NCBI RefSeq assembly: GCF_041154455.1
Contig: NZ_AP028665.1
Span: forward strand, 1 to 64,000
Reading direction: 5' to 3'
From: Variovorax sp. V213
Lineage (GTDB): Bacteria; Pseudomonadota; Gammaproteobacteria; Burkholderiales; Burkholderiaceae_C
DNA: 64,000 nucleotides
Below, in pieces: positions 52,865-62,045 of the stretch. The notes below the pieces were generated by a model that was given only the letters and a program-made list of their open reading frames with translations, was not told where the DNA came from and did no database searches. How positions within the stretch are numbered: position 1 is the first letter of the stretch; every line of letters starts with the position of its first letter. The position numbers and the translations under genes are program-made.

Positions 52865-53308
52865 ATGACTCAACATCTGGAAATCAATGACGTGTCGGTG
52901 GTCAATGTGCCCAATGCCACCGCATGGGTTGCTGAAGTGACAGCGGCATGTAATAGCCTCAGCATGGAAAGGATCATGGACCTTTTCACCGAAGACGTCG
53001 TTGCAGATCGGGGCTTCGCCGTTCTCGTAGGACGACCCCAGGTTGAAGCGTACATGCGCCCTGTCTACGCTCGGTACACGCATTACGAGTTGACCAAGAC
53101 CCTTCGCGCGATCGACGGCGACCAGATCATCGTGGATGCACGTTTGAAGTGGAAAACACCAGACCATGCGCGGATGCAGCATACCCGTGCGTTGGAGATT
53201 CTCAAGGTCCGCAATTGGAAAATTTGCCGCTGGGATAACGCTGCGATCTCTTGGGAGGAAGAAGGCGCTGGCTTTTCGGAGTCACATCAGGAGCCCGTCG
53301 CAGTCTGA
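52865..53308 (+). CDS. NTF2/SnoaL-like domain protein
   Basis: A 147-residue protein with one cone-shaped alpha/beta-barrel domain: VAEVTAACNSLSMERIMDLF, TEDVVADRGFAVLVGRPQVE, YMRPVYARYTHYELTKTLRA and HTRALEILKVRNWKICRWDN. The fold hosts dehydratases, isomerases and many proteins of unknown role. CAAGGAAACAAA precedes ATG 52865. It lies 117 bases before a TctC gene in the same direction, so it may act on the imported compound. Confidence 0.83.
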   Translation: MTQHLEINDVSVVNVPNATAWVAEVTAACNSLSMERIMDLFTEDVVADRGFAVLVGRPQVEAYMRPVYARYTHYELTKTLRAIDGDQIIVDARLKWKTPDHARMQHTRALEILKVRNWKICRWDNAAISWEEEGAGFSESHQEPVAV

Positions 53309-53425
53309 TCTAGGCTAGGTGAATAGGGCGTCGGATGAAGCGCCCGCAACCGGCATCGGTCAAAACAATTTCGTGCCGAAGCACCCTTCGTTTGCTTCGG
53401 CACCGCACTCACTGAGAGATATTTC

Positions 53426-54406
53426 ATGATCAAGTTCTTCCGTTCTATTATTGCTACAGTTGCCTTGACAATAGTGACCTTCACTGCGATGTCTCAAGGC
53501 ATTAATGGACGCACTTCCACATTTGTCGTGCCTTATCCGGCAGGTGGACCGTCCGACTTCGTCGCCAGAACCATTCAAACGGATTTGACTAAACACCTTG
53601 GCCAGCAGGTGGTCATCGACAACGTGGGCGGGGCAGGCGGTGCGATCGGTATACAGAAGGTTCTGCAAACACGGACGGACGGAAGTGCATTCGTTCTGGC
53701 CTCGCCGAGCGATCTGATTCTTGCGCCGCTTTTCGTCTCGGCCATCAAATACAAGCCCGAAGACCTTCGCCTCGCCGGCTTGGTGATGAACTCCTCCCTC
53801 GCTTTGTTGGTGCGGCCCACCATCGACGCGAAAAACCTCGACGAGTTGCTGGCGAAGGCCAGGCAACCCGGAGCGAAGGAGCTCAGCTTCGGTAGCTCCG
53901 GCGTGGGTTCGCTGTACCACCTGGCAGGCGAGGTGTTCGCCAAGAAGGCCGGCATCAAGATGCTTCATGTTCCCTACAAAGGCGGCGCCCCCCTCATCGC
54001 CGATCTGATGGGGGGACAGATTGACATGACGTTCCTTCCTCTCGCAGGAAACATCCCAGAGTTGATCAAAAGCAAGAAGGTTCTCATGCTGGGTGTTGCC
54101 GCTGTTGCGCAGCATCCTATGTTTCCCGACGCACCGGCTTTGGCGGCGATGAAGCCATTCGACGGTTTTGTGTTTGACGTCTGGGCAGGCGTACTCGTGC
54201 CAAAAAAGACGCCCGACTCTGCGGTACAGAAGCTGAACGAGGCCATCAGTGCGAGCACGTCCAATGTGGAAGTGCGCCGAGCTTTTGAGGCGACGGGCAG
54301 CATGGCGGGCAAGCAGATGTCGGTCCAGGAACTAGAGAAGTTCTACGCGTCGGATATCGCGCGCTATCAAGGCATCGTCAAAGCCGCCAACATCCCCACG
54401 CAATAG
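53426..54406 (+). CDS. TctC/Bug-family solute-binding protein
   Basis: A 326-residue receptor: signal peptide SIIATVALTIVTFTAMSQG, then TSTFVVPYPAGGPSDFVART, QQVVIDNVGGAGGAIGIQKV, HVPYKGGAPLIADLMGGQID and YQGIVKAANIPTQ. It differs from the six receptors of region 1 at the N-terminus (no YPSK motif) and has lower-GC codon use, so it is a distant member. It is the only one beside an amide-catabolic cluster. Confidence 0.92.
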   Translation: MIKFFRSIIATVALTIVTFTAMSQGINGRTSTFVVPYPAGGPSDFVARTIQTDLTKHLGQQVVIDNVGGAGGAIGIQKVLQTRTDGSAFVLASPSDLILAPLFVSAIKYKPEDLRLAGLVMNSSLALLVRPTIDAKNLDELLAKARQPGAKELSFGSSGVGSLYHLAGEVFAKKAGIKMLHVPYKGGAPLIADLMGGQIDMTFLPLAGNIPELIKSKKVLMLGVAAVAQHPMFPDAPALAAMKPFDGFVFDVWAGVLVPKKTPDSAVQKLNEAISASTSNVEVRRAFEATGSMAGKQMSVQELEKFYASDIARYQGIVKAANIPTQ

Positions 54407-54636
54407 TTCACCCGAATGTGAATGCAAAGCTTGAAGTAACCGTGAACACTTTTTAGGAAAAAAGCGTGAAGAAACTGATATTTGCCGTAGTGTTAGGCTA
54501 GGGGCGCGGAGGACGTTCATGTGCTTACACCGCGCTTTGCCTGACGCAGGCTGGGCACTGTTGGGGCAATGCATGCGGACTATCGTGAAGGTCCAGGAGG
54601 GGTTGAGAAGGCGGGTGCCCCAAAGAAGCCCCTGCC

Positions 54637-55542
54637 CTACTGCGCGCCATGGCGAATCGGGAGTGACCGGTTCGCTGCGCGAAGATGCTGAATGCCGTCT
54701 GCGACAAGCAGCAACACCGCGCACCAAATGAGGAGGTAGGTCCACCATTCGTCCGCGTCGATGTGCTCGCCTATGAGCAGGGCAACCGCCACCATGAGCA
54801 CCGGCTCCACATACCCAAGCAGTCCGAACGAACTCAAGGAAAGCTGACTGCTTGCAGCGATGTAGCACATGTAGGCCACTGCGCTGATCACACCGAGCAG
54901 GATGACCAGCGGATACAACGCCGTCCGGCCGCTGAAGCTGTTCACCGTCGCGGGCTCGCGCAATATGAACCAGGCAGCCACGGGCAAGGTAAGGAGCATG
55001 TCGAACCACAGCCCGCCCAGATGGTCCGTGGAGAGCGCCTTGCGCAACACAAAGTACGCCGGAAAGCCAAAACACACGGTGATCGCTTCCCATGAGAAGC
55101 CTCCCGCTTGAATGACCGCGTGCGCGACGCCAACTGCTGCGGTGACGACTTCTGCAGTCTTAAGCATCGAGAGCTTCTCTCGGTACAACAGCCGGCCGAC
55201 CGTTAGCATCGACAACGGAAGCAAGAAGTACCCCAATGAGACCTGGGGCGCGCTGCCGTTCAGGGGAGCCCACATGAAAAGCCACTGCTGGACCCCAAGT
55301 AACGCGCTGCTGCACGCAAGCGGAATAACGAGTGCGGGCCTGGCACGGATACGCTGCACGATCTCGACCACGCGAGGCCACTCCTTGGTCAGCGCCATGA
55401 AAAGCGTCACGATGGGCAACGTCATCAGTATTCTCAGGCCGAAAATTTCTTCGCCGCTGAGCGGCTGTAATAGAGTCGCGTAGTAGTACAGCCCAGCGAA
55501 GAGGCTGGTTGCGGTGACGGAAAGGGCGACGCCCGTGTACAT
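54637..55542 (-). CDS. EamA-family (RarD-type) drug/metabolite transporter
   Basis: A 301-residue inner-membrane protein with about ten hydrophobic helices in two EamA repeats: GVALSVTATSLFAGLYYYAT, LQPLSGEEIFGLRILMTLPI, QWLFMWAPLNGSAPQVSLGY, LYREKLSMLKTAEVVTAAVG, and later LSLSSFGLLGYVEPVLMVAV and WWTYLLIWCAVLLLVADG. This is the RarD pattern (YLFIWAV.N...E.SLGYF..P). Such proteins export amino acids or other metabolites. It converges with the TctC gene. Confidence 0.9.
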   Translation of the reverse strand: MYTGVALSVTATSLFAGLYYYATLLQPLSGEEIFGLRILMTLPIVTLFMALTKEWPRVVEIVQRIRARPALVIPLACSSALLGVQQWLFMWAPLNGSAPQVSLGYFLLPLSMLTVGRLLYREKLSMLKTAEVVTAAVGVAHAVIQAGGFSWEAITVCFGFPAYFVLRKALSTDHLGGLWFDMLLTLPVAAWFILREPATVNSFSGRTALYPLVILLGVISAVAYMCYIAASSQLSLSSFGLLGYVEPVLMVAVALLIGEHIDADEWWTYLLIWCAVLLLVADGIQHLRAANRSLPIRHGAQ

Positions 55543-55969
55543 GATGGGATTCCTGACGTGAGTCGGTAAGTTGCCACCTAAGGCGAGTGCGGTATCAGCC
55601 GCACCGGGGAGTGCGAAATCGAAGGCAATGTGTATGTGCTGCCACTCGGCAGCAAGCGCCCTAGCGCCGACCCGTACTAGGTACTAGGAAGAAGGCGCCC
55701 AGACGGGGACGCGTGTTGCGGCATCAGCCGCACCAGCAAGGCGCATCTAAAGGCCCGTACGCCGCCAGACAGCGGTGCCACGCCTCAGCGACACGACGAA
55801 GATCGGGCGGCAGCTGGTGGAGCCCGACCTTGGCCCAGCACCACCCACGCTAGACATCCTCTTGCGACCAGGGTGCGTCGCCAAGATGTGTTTCCCGACG
55901 CCCCGCCGGTCGCTGTACGCACGACCGGAGAGACGGCCTGCTGATCACACGGGAAGCCGCACATGCGCC
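55543..55969. other. Intergenic stretch with short repeats
   Basis: About 430 bases between the leftward transporter gene and the end of the amidase gene. It contains an 18-base imperfect direct repeat, TGCGGTATCAGCCGCACC near 55589 and TGCGGCATCAGCCGCACC near 55717, and a tandem GTACTAG near 55675. The repeats look like small decayed palindromic units. No gene was recognised. Confidence 0.45.
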
Positions 55970-57499
55970 TCAGACCACCGATCCGCTAGCGAGAGCGTTG
56001 GGCTCATGTCGAAAGGCATCCGCAGGCGGGGCCTCCACGATCGACCTCAAGCTCGGAACTGCAGGACGCAAAGCGCTTACATCCGGTCTCGGGCGTCGAA
56101 GCACGGGATCCTGATGGAAGGCGTCTTCCAGCGACAGCGAGATGGACAACAAGTCCGCATCGCCCCGGAAGCGGCCCACGGCTTGAAGACCGAAAGGCAT
56201 TCCGGACTCGTCCACGCCGCACGGGATGCTGATCGCCGGGTGCGTGGTCAAGGTTACAAGGTAGGTCAGAGCCAGCCAACGATAGTACGTGGGCTGCGCC
56301 TTTCCATCGATCTCACTCGCATAAGGCTCGATCCAAGCGAAGGGGGAGACCGGGGTGGTTGGCGACAGTACGATGTCGAATCGGTCGAAAAGGGCTTGAA
56401 ACTTCCTGACGATCTGCGTCTGCTCGGTCTGCGCCCAAGCGGCGTCCAGCAGGCTCATCTTCGCCCCCATCTCGTAGTTCGCTCGTGGGTTGGGCCCGAA
56501 GCTGTCGGGGTTGCGCTCGTAGGTGGCGCGCATGCCTGCCACGAAAGCCTCAGCCCTCAGCACGTCGAAGCAGCGGTGGACGTCTCCCAGGTCGACCGAA
56601 AACTGCTCACAGGATGCAAACATCGGGCTCATGCGCGCAATGCGGTCGCGCATGACTCGCCGGATAGACGGATCCACGTCGCAGATGCCGAAGTCCTCCG
56701 TCCAACCCACCCTCAACCGCGACAGGTCAACACGCGAGAGGCGCAAGAACTCGAAGGGATCGAGAGGGTAGCTCAGCGGGTCCCCCGCAAAGGGTCCTGC
56801 GCTCGCTGCCAATTGAAGGCACGCATCCGACACGTCACGTCCCATCGGACCGACCACGGAAATGGGCGACCATCCAAGGACCTTACGCGCGCTCGGCACG
56901 ACGCCCGGCGAAGGCCGAAATCCCACCACGCCGCACTTCGCGGCGGGGATGCGTAGCGACCCGCCCGTGTCGGAGCCTGTGCAAACTGGCGCCATGTCCA
57001 ACGCAAGTGCCGCTGCGGATCCCCCAGACGACCCACCGGCATTCAAGTTGGGATTGAACGGGTTGCCAGTCGCGCCCCAAACAGGGTTTCGCGTGTTCGC
57101 CCCAGCACCCATTTCAGGAACGTTCGTCTTTCCCAGGAGCACGCCACCCTGCGCCCGAAGGCGCCTGACAATCTCCGAATCGGAACCAGGAACGTTGTCC
57201 TTCAGGCTTGGTGTTCCCATGGTCGTGAGAAGACCGGCCGTGCTCTCCAAGTCTTTCACGGCGAAGGGGAGGCCGTGCAGGAGTCCGAGCGGCTTGCCTT
57301 GCATCACGGCGTTCTCCGCTTCCTTCGCCTCAGCCTGGGCGCGTTCAAAACAGGTTGCCGTGATCGCGTTGATGAATGGATTGGTTGCTTCGATGCGCTC
57401 GATGCAGGCCTGCAGCAACTCCACAGGCGACAGGTGGCGCGATCCGATCAACCGGCGCAGTTCCACCGCAGATTTTCCAACTAGCTCAGCGTACTTCAT
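55970..57499 (-). CDS. Amidase (amidase-signature family)
   Basis: A 509-residue serine hydrolase with the Ser-cis-Ser-Lys triad: Lys in PFAVKDLESTAGLLTTMGTP, Ser in NAGGSSGGSAAALALDMAPV and nucleophile region CTGSDTGGSLRIPAAKCGVV. The C-terminal substrate domain includes SPTTPVSPFAWIEPYASEID. It hydrolyses an amide to acid and ammonia; the substrate is unknown. It is the last gene of a five-gene operon, and its ATG overlaps the aminotransferase stop by four bases. Confidence 0.92.
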   Translation of the reverse strand: MKYAELVGKSAVELRRLIGSRHLSPVELLQACIERIEATNPFINAITATCFERAQAEAKEAENAVMQGKPLGLLHGLPFAVKDLESTAGLLTTMGTPSLKDNVPGSDSEIVRRLRAQGGVLLGKTNVPEMGAGANTRNPVWGATGNPFNPNLNAGGSSGGSAAALALDMAPVCTGSDTGGSLRIPAAKCGVVGFRPSPGVVPSARKVLGWSPISVVGPMGRDVSDACLQLAASAGPFAGDPLSYPLDPFEFLRLSRVDLSRLRVGWTEDFGICDVDPSIRRVMRDRIARMSPMFASCEQFSVDLGDVHRCFDVLRAEAFVAGMRATYERNPDSFGPNPRANYEMGAKMSLLDAAWAQTEQTQIVRKFQALFDRFDIVLSPTTPVSPFAWIEPYASEIDGKAQPTYYRWLALTYLVTLTTHPAISIPCGVDESGMPFGLQAVGRFRGDADLLSISLSLEDAFHQDPVLRRPRPDVSALRPAVPSLRSIVEAPPADAFRHEPNALASGSVV

Positions 57500-58791
57500 G
57501 TTTGCAAAATGGTCCAGTCCGCGGACTCGGTCGTTGTCTTCTCGACGCCAGGTCGCGCCGCAGACAGTGGTTTGTGATCCCGTCGGCGGTAACCATCCAG
57601 GAACTTCGCGACGCGAGCCAACGAATCCCTCAACGCATCTTCATGCTGCAGAAAGACGAGCCTGAAGTGATGAGGATCAGGCACGTTGAATCCCGTGCCT
57701 TGCACAAGCATCACTCGAGTCTCGTTGAGCATCTCGAGGAAGAACTGCCGGTCGTCATGGATGGGATAGACCGCAGGGTCCAGGCGAGGAAACATGTACA
57801 GAGCCGCCTGAGGCTTGACGCATGTGACGCCCGGTATCGCGGTCACGAGTTCGTAAGCAAGATCCCTCTGCCTGCGAAGCCGGCCACCCGGACTCACCAT
57901 CTCGTCGATGCTCGGCGGCGACGTCAGCGCCGCCTGAATTGCCCACTGCCCAGGAACGTTCGGGCACATGCGCATGTTGGCCAATAGGTCCAATCCCTCC
58001 AGATAGTCCTTGGCCAGTTTCTTGTCACCTGAGAACGACATCCAGCCGGCGCGATAACCACATGCCCTGTGGTTCTTCGACAGCGAATTGAAGGTGAGCG
58101 TCGGGACGTCACCGCTCAGAGATGCCATGGCGGTGTGACGAAGCTCGTCGTACAGCATCATGTCGTAGACCTCGTCGCACAGGATCAGCAACCCAAACTC
58201 GCGCGCGATCTTCACGATGCCTTCCAGCACCGGTGTGGGGTAGAGCACGCCAGTAGGATTGTTTGGGTTGATCACCACGATGCCCTTGGTTCTCGCGTTG
58301 ATCTTGGAGCGGATGTCCTCCAGATCGGGTATCCAGCCGTTGGACTCGTCGCAAACGTAGTGCACCGCCCTCCCTCCGGCCAGGCTCGCGCAAGCGGTCC
58401 ACAGCGGAAAATCCGGCATTGGGACAAGCAGTTCATCCCCGGTGTCCAACAGTGCGTTGACCGCGGTCGTGATGAGTTCGGACGCGCCATTGCCAAGCCA
58501 GATGTCGTTCAACGACAAGCCGGTCACGCCTTGGCTGACTCGGTAATCCAGGACCGCCTGCCGAGCGGCAACGATCCCACGGCTGTCGGAGTACCCAGCC
58601 GAATCAGCCAGGTTTCGAATCATCGCCTGCTGGATTTCCTCAGGGGCCTCGAAACCGAACAAGGCCAGATTGCCAATGTTCAGCTTCGTGATCTGGAGCC
58701 CTGCTGCCTCCATGGCCATGGCTCGATCCATGATCGGACCGCGGATGTCGTACAAGACGCTGTCCAGTTTCCCCGATTTCTTAATCGTCAT
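57496..58791 (-). CDS. PLP-dependent aminotransferase, class I/II (AlaA-like)
   Basis: A 431-residue fold-type-I aminotransferase: NIGNLALFGFEAPEEIQQAM, YSDSRGIVAARQAVLDYRVS, VINPNNPTGVLYPTPVLEGI, ILCDEVYDMMLYDELRHTAM and the PLP Lys in FNSLSKNHRACGYRAGWMSF. It resembles glutamate-pyruvate aminotransferase AlaA. It transfers an amino group, probably from a product of the amidase or peptidase, to a keto acid. Coupled to the amidase by ATGA overlap and 12 bases after the M81 gene stop. Confidence 0.93.
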   Translation of the reverse strand: MTIKKSGKLDSVLYDIRGPIMDRAMAMEAAGLQITKLNIGNLALFGFEAPEEIQQAMIRNLADSAGYSDSRGIVAARQAVLDYRVSQGVTGLSLNDIWLGNGASELITTAVNALLDTGDELLVPMPDFPLWTACASLAGGRAVHYVCDESNGWIPDLEDIRSKINARTKGIVVINPNNPTGVLYPTPVLEGIVKIAREFGLLILCDEVYDMMLYDELRHTAMASLSGDVPTLTFNSLSKNHRACGYRAGWMSFSGDKKLAKDYLEGLDLLANMRMCPNVPGQWAIQAALTSPPSIDEMVSPGGRLRRQRDLAYELVTAIPGVTCVKPQAALYMFPRLDPAVYPIHDDRQFFLEMLNETRVMLVQGTGFNVPDPHHFRLVFLQHEDALRDSLARVAKFLDGYRRRDHKPLSAARPGVEKTTTESADWTILQT

Positions 58792-58803
58792 TGGTTGCCC
58801 GCA

Positions 58804-60309
58804 TCAAGCGATCAGTTGCTGATCGAGCGGCCAAACCGGTCGCCGGACGTGTCGGAATGGAAACTGCTCGAAGTTGAGCGACATGATGCCGCCGCTGTCG
58901 ACATAGATCAGCCGGCGGCTCATCGGCTCGAAGTCCGCGCGGAAGTGGTTCGCCGCCTTGCATGCCAGGATGTTGGTGGTCTCGGGCTGGATGCCGAAAA
59001 TGCGGAACTGCTCCCTGTCGTCGATCTGCACTCTCTCGGTGGCGATGATGATCTTGACTTCGCCTGCCTGCACGACGCAGCTCTTTCCGTAGGAATTCTC
59101 TTTGCCGGTGGCATAGGTGCCCTTTCGAATCACCTTCCCATCGCCAGACAGTGCGATCACGGTGCCCCGCACGTCGATCGGTGTGCCGCCAAATCGAGGG
59201 TCGATCTTTCCGCCCAGAGACAGGCGGACCGTGGCGCCGACGCCAGCGGAGAAGCACGTTTGCACCGCGGCTGGGTCCGCAATCGATGCGAAAGCCACAT
59301 CGCGCAGATCGGCCTCAAGCAACGCTTTGAGAAGCACGGTCCCGTCGCCCGCCGTACCACCGCCTGGACAGTCGGTGAAATCGCCGATGAGCAACGGTCC
59401 CGGCTTGTCCGCGGGCTCCCTGGCGATATGCATCGCCTCATCGCACCGGAGCAGGTGCATCGTTTTTTCAGCTCGGGTATTCCAGGCGAACTGAATCAGC
59501 TCGTCAGCAACGCGCCGCGCAACCTCGGGCGCTTGATCATGGGTGACAAGCACAGACGATCCGATGAACTCCTTATCGGACCAGTCGAACCCTGCGTTGA
59601 TGCTTATCTCCAAGACATCGTCGTTCTCGGCCATCGCCTTGTCGGCCAGTCGCAAGACGTCCACCATCGGGCCTCGCCCCGAAATGGTCCGGCCCATGTC
59701 AAGCGCGTAGAACATCTTGCCTTGGGCGTAGCAAAGCTGTGGCTTGCATTCGCCCAGCATCGCCCGTTGGAGCAGCGCGCCGGCTCTCTCCGCAGTCTCG
59801 TACATGTCGATGTGCGGAGTCGTGCGGTAGGTGGATGCGATGTTCGCGTACTTCGCGGTGTCCGGCCCGACGTTCGCATGGATGTCGAAGGTGACTGCGA
59901 TCGGCACCTCAGGGCCAACGATTTCGCGGACCCGCCGGAGCAAGTCGCCTTCGGCGTCCGCCACGCCCTCGGTCACCATGGCCCCGTGAAGCAAGAGCAG
60001 CACCCCGTCGACGGGGCCGCTGGCCGCCAGTTTGCTGACAATAAGGCCGGTGACATGATCGTATGCGTGCTTCGTCACGGGACCGGACGGGGTCGTGCTT
60101 GCCGAAACGGGCAAGACCAAGTCCCAGTCGAATCGCTGGGCCAAGTCAAGCGCGGCCCCGAGCTCGGTTCGCGTGCCCTGGAAGTGCTGCGGAATCTCCG
60201 CGTCCAAGTGATACGACGTGCGCTCGAAATTCGCCATGTCAGCCGCAACCGGGCTGAAGCTGTGGGTCTCGTGCATGAAACTGGCGCTGAAAACCTTGAG
60301 TCTGTTCAT
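58804..60309 (-). CDS. M81-family metallopeptidase (MlrC-like)
   Basis: A 501-residue protein from ATG 60309 (MNRLKVFSASFMHETHSFSP). MlrC hallmarks are HETHSFSP, VDGVLLLLHGAMVTEGVADA, IAVTFDIHANVGPDTA with the putative metal ligands, PHIDMYETAERAGALL, and GGGTAGDGTVLLKALLEADL. The C-terminal MlrC domain ends with VYVDSGG-type ILACKAANHFRADFEPMSRR. MlrC cleaves linearised microcystin, but most homologues act on unknown small peptides or lactams. It lies 13 bases after the pyrroline-5-carboxylate-reductase-like gene. Confidence 0.9.
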   Translation of the reverse strand: MNRLKVFSASFMHETHSFSPVAADMANFERTSYHLDAEIPQHFQGTRTELGAALDLAQRFDWDLVLPVSASTTPSGPVTKHAYDHVTGLIVSKLAASGPVDGVLLLLHGAMVTEGVADAEGDLLRRVREIVGPEVPIAVTFDIHANVGPDTAKYANIASTYRTTPHIDMYETAERAGALLQRAMLGECKPQLCYAQGKMFYALDMGRTISGRGPMVDVLRLADKAMAENDDVLEISINAGFDWSDKEFIGSSVLVTHDQAPEVARRVADELIQFAWNTRAEKTMHLLRCDEAMHIAREPADKPGPLLIGDFTDCPGGGTAGDGTVLLKALLEADLRDVAFASIADPAAVQTCFSAGVGATVRLSLGGKIDPRFGGTPIDVRGTVIALSGDGKVIRKGTYATGKENSYGKSCVVQAGEVKIIIATERVQIDDREQFRIFGIQPETTNILACKAANHFRADFEPMSRRLIYVDSGGIMSLNFEQFPFRHVRRPVWPLDQQLIA

Positions 60310-60322
60310 AGGATGCGAAAGA

Positions 60323-61153
60323 TCAGTTGGAAATTTCCGCTGCCAACTCCGCTGCTCGATCGCGGGCTGCGGTGACCGCGGAGGCAAACGTCTCGGACAG
60401 CTTGTTTTGCCCGAACACGTTCAATGCTGCTTCGGTAGTGCCATTCTTCGACGTCACGCTTTGTCTGAGATCGCCGAACGGCGTGCCGCTGTTGCGGGCT
60501 TGCAGCATCGCACCTTCAGCAACCTGTAGAACCAGATCGCGGGCGCGATCTAGCGGAATCCCGCAGCTGATCGCAGCACTCTCAAACGCCTCGAGGAAAG
60601 CGAAGATGTAGGCCGGACCGCTGCCACTGACTGCTGTGACAACGTCCATGTCCGCATCGGACTGCACCCATAGCACCTCGCCGACCGCCGAAAAGATCTC
60701 GTGCGCCCACTGGCGATTGAAATCAGACAATCCTTCTGCGGCCAGGAGTCCAGTCACGCCCCTTCCGAAGGACATCGCTATGTTGGGCATCGCCCGCACC
60801 ACTTCGGGTGTTCCAAGCATTCGCTTCAAGCTCGAGATGCTGATCCCTGCGGCAACGCTGATGTGAAACGCACACTTGCACGCCTTGCGGCTACTCTTGA
60901 TGGCGTCCTTCAGCACTTGCGGCTTCACCGCCCAGATGACTACGCAGGGGCCGCTGGGCGCGCCCGAAAAGTCAGCGGACGTCGGGACATCGAACGCACC
61001 GGAGATGCGGGCGGCCTGCGCAGCATCGGGTTCGATCACATGAAGCCACGCATGGCTCCACCCCGCTTGGATCAGGCCACCCAAAATCGCAGAGGCGATG
61101 TTTCCACCGCCAACCAAGATGACCCGCGGCTGAGGCGATGCGCCGGACATCAA
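60323..61153 (-). CDS. proC: Pyrroline-5-carboxylate reductase family protein
   Basis: A 276-residue reductase with Rossmann start VILVGGGNIASAILGGLIQA, IWAVKPQVLKDAI, VRAMPNIAMSFGRGVTGLLA and the substrate signature TAVSGSGPAYIFAFLEAFES, DLVLQVAEGAMLQARNSG. It reduces a cyclic imine such as pyrroline-5-carboxylate with NAD(P)H. In this operon it may act on a cyclic imine from the catabolic route rather than in housekeeping proline synthesis. Its ATG overlaps the stop of the upstream flavin protein by four bases. Confidence 0.88.
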   Translation of the reverse strand: MMSGASPQPRVILVGGGNIASAILGGLIQAGWSHAWLHVIEPDAAQAARISGAFDVPTSADFSGAPSGPCVVIWAVKPQVLKDAIKSSRKACKCAFHISVAAGISISSLKRMLGTPEVVRAMPNIAMSFGRGVTGLLAAEGLSDFNRQWAHEIFSAVGEVLWVQSDADMDVVTAVSGSGPAYIFAFLEAFESAAISCGIPLDRARDLVLQVAEGAMLQARNSGTPFGDLRQSVTSKNGTTEAALNVFGQNKLSETFASAVTAARDRAAELAAEISN

Positions 61154-61869
61154 TCTTCCAAAGGGGTGTACGGTGTGCGCAGCAGCCCGGTGTTCACCAA
61201 CTCGGTCACGTAGTCCGGCACCTCGATGCCGGGAATCAGGTCAGGCGCATCTTCGGCCCCCACCGTCTTGTACGACATGGGGAGCGCGCCAGCCCAGACA
61301 GGATGATTGACGTCGTCGGGGTCGTTGGGGTAGCCCTCGCGGGTCTTGGCAGTGGCTTCCTCGATGTCCATGTACAGGATAGTCGTCGCCTTGAGCTCTT
61401 GCGGCTGCATGGGCCGCAGGGCATCCCATCGACCCGGAAACAAATTCTCAATGAAGTCCTTCAGAGCAGTCTTTTTGGCATCGTCGCCTTCCACAATCTG
61501 CGCTTTACCGAAGACCATGGCGGAACGGAAACGAGCCGAATGAAAGAACGCCGAGCGCGAGAGCACAAAACCGTCCATGAAGCTGCACGTGATGCAAACT
61601 TGGTTCCCCAGCGCCTGACGAATGAATCGGCTGGCCGACGAACCATGCCAGTAAATCCGGTCGCCGTTGCGCCAGTGGGTCGTAGGCGTAACGTACGGAT
61701 TGCCGTCGATGCTGTAGCCGACATGGCACATAGGCGCGGCGTCGAGCACGCGATAAACATCTTCGCGACCATGCGAGCCACGCTCGCGAAGGCGACGGAT
61801 CTTGGTGCGCTCGGTGGTGGGAAATTCGTTCGGTGGAGTAGGTGTTTGGTTCTTCATGGCACGACGCAT
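61150..61869 (-). CDS. Pyridoxamine-5'-phosphate-oxidase-family (flavin split-barrel) protein
   Basis: A 239-residue split-barrel protein. ATG 61869 has AAGGG seven bases upstream and is preferred to ATG 61857. Motifs: RLRERGSHGREDVYRVLDAA, CHVGYSIDGNPYVTPTTHW, IYWHGSSASRFIRQALGNQV and RFRSAMVFGKAQIVEG, as in the Pyridox_ox_2/NimA-like group. These bind FMN (or heme/F420) and reduce or sense small molecules. It is the first gene of the operon, opposite the MocR regulator, so a link to vitamin B6 or flavin chemistry is possible. Confidence 0.87.
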   Translation of the reverse strand: MRRAMKNQTPTPPNEFPTTERTKIRRLRERGSHGREDVYRVLDAAPMCHVGYSIDGNPYVTPTTHWRNGDRIYWHGSSASRFIRQALGNQVCITCSFMDGFVLSRSAFFHSARFRSAMVFGKAQIVEGDDAKKTALKDFIENLFPGRWDALRPMQPQELKATTILYMDIEEATAKTREGYPNDPDDVNHPVWAGALPMSYKTVGAEDAPDLIPGIEVPDYVTELVNTGLLRTPYTPLED

Positions 61870-61911
61870 TGGAAAAACCCTTAGTTTTCCGTAAGCGAGT
61901 GCCGCCACAAA

Positions 61912-62044
61912 GGGCCACTTAGTCGAATTTGCGCCGGACGGTTCATCCTCTACAGCCCCCTCCTCGCGCTCGATTTCTCCACGATCGTTAACGGCAAAGT
62001 GGCCCAGTTTATATAGAATAATTGGTCTTTTCGATAGGGCCACT
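61912..62044. promoter_or_regulatory. Three AGTGGCCC boxes in the MocR divergent promoter
   Basis: The octamer occurs as GGGCCACT at 61912-61919, AGTGGCCC at 61998-62005 and GGGCCACT at 62037-62044. The last two form an inverted pair flanking an AT-rich stretch (TTTATATAGAATAATTGG) that looks like a promoter -10 region. The final box touches the MocR start codon. Probable binding sites of the MocR regulator itself. Confidence 0.6.
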
Positions 62045-62045
62045 C

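Noticed and set aside
58069..60375. Plus-strand open frame of 768 codons
   Set aside because: Antisense shadow of the aminotransferase and M81 peptidase genes, with His/Arg/Val-biased composition.
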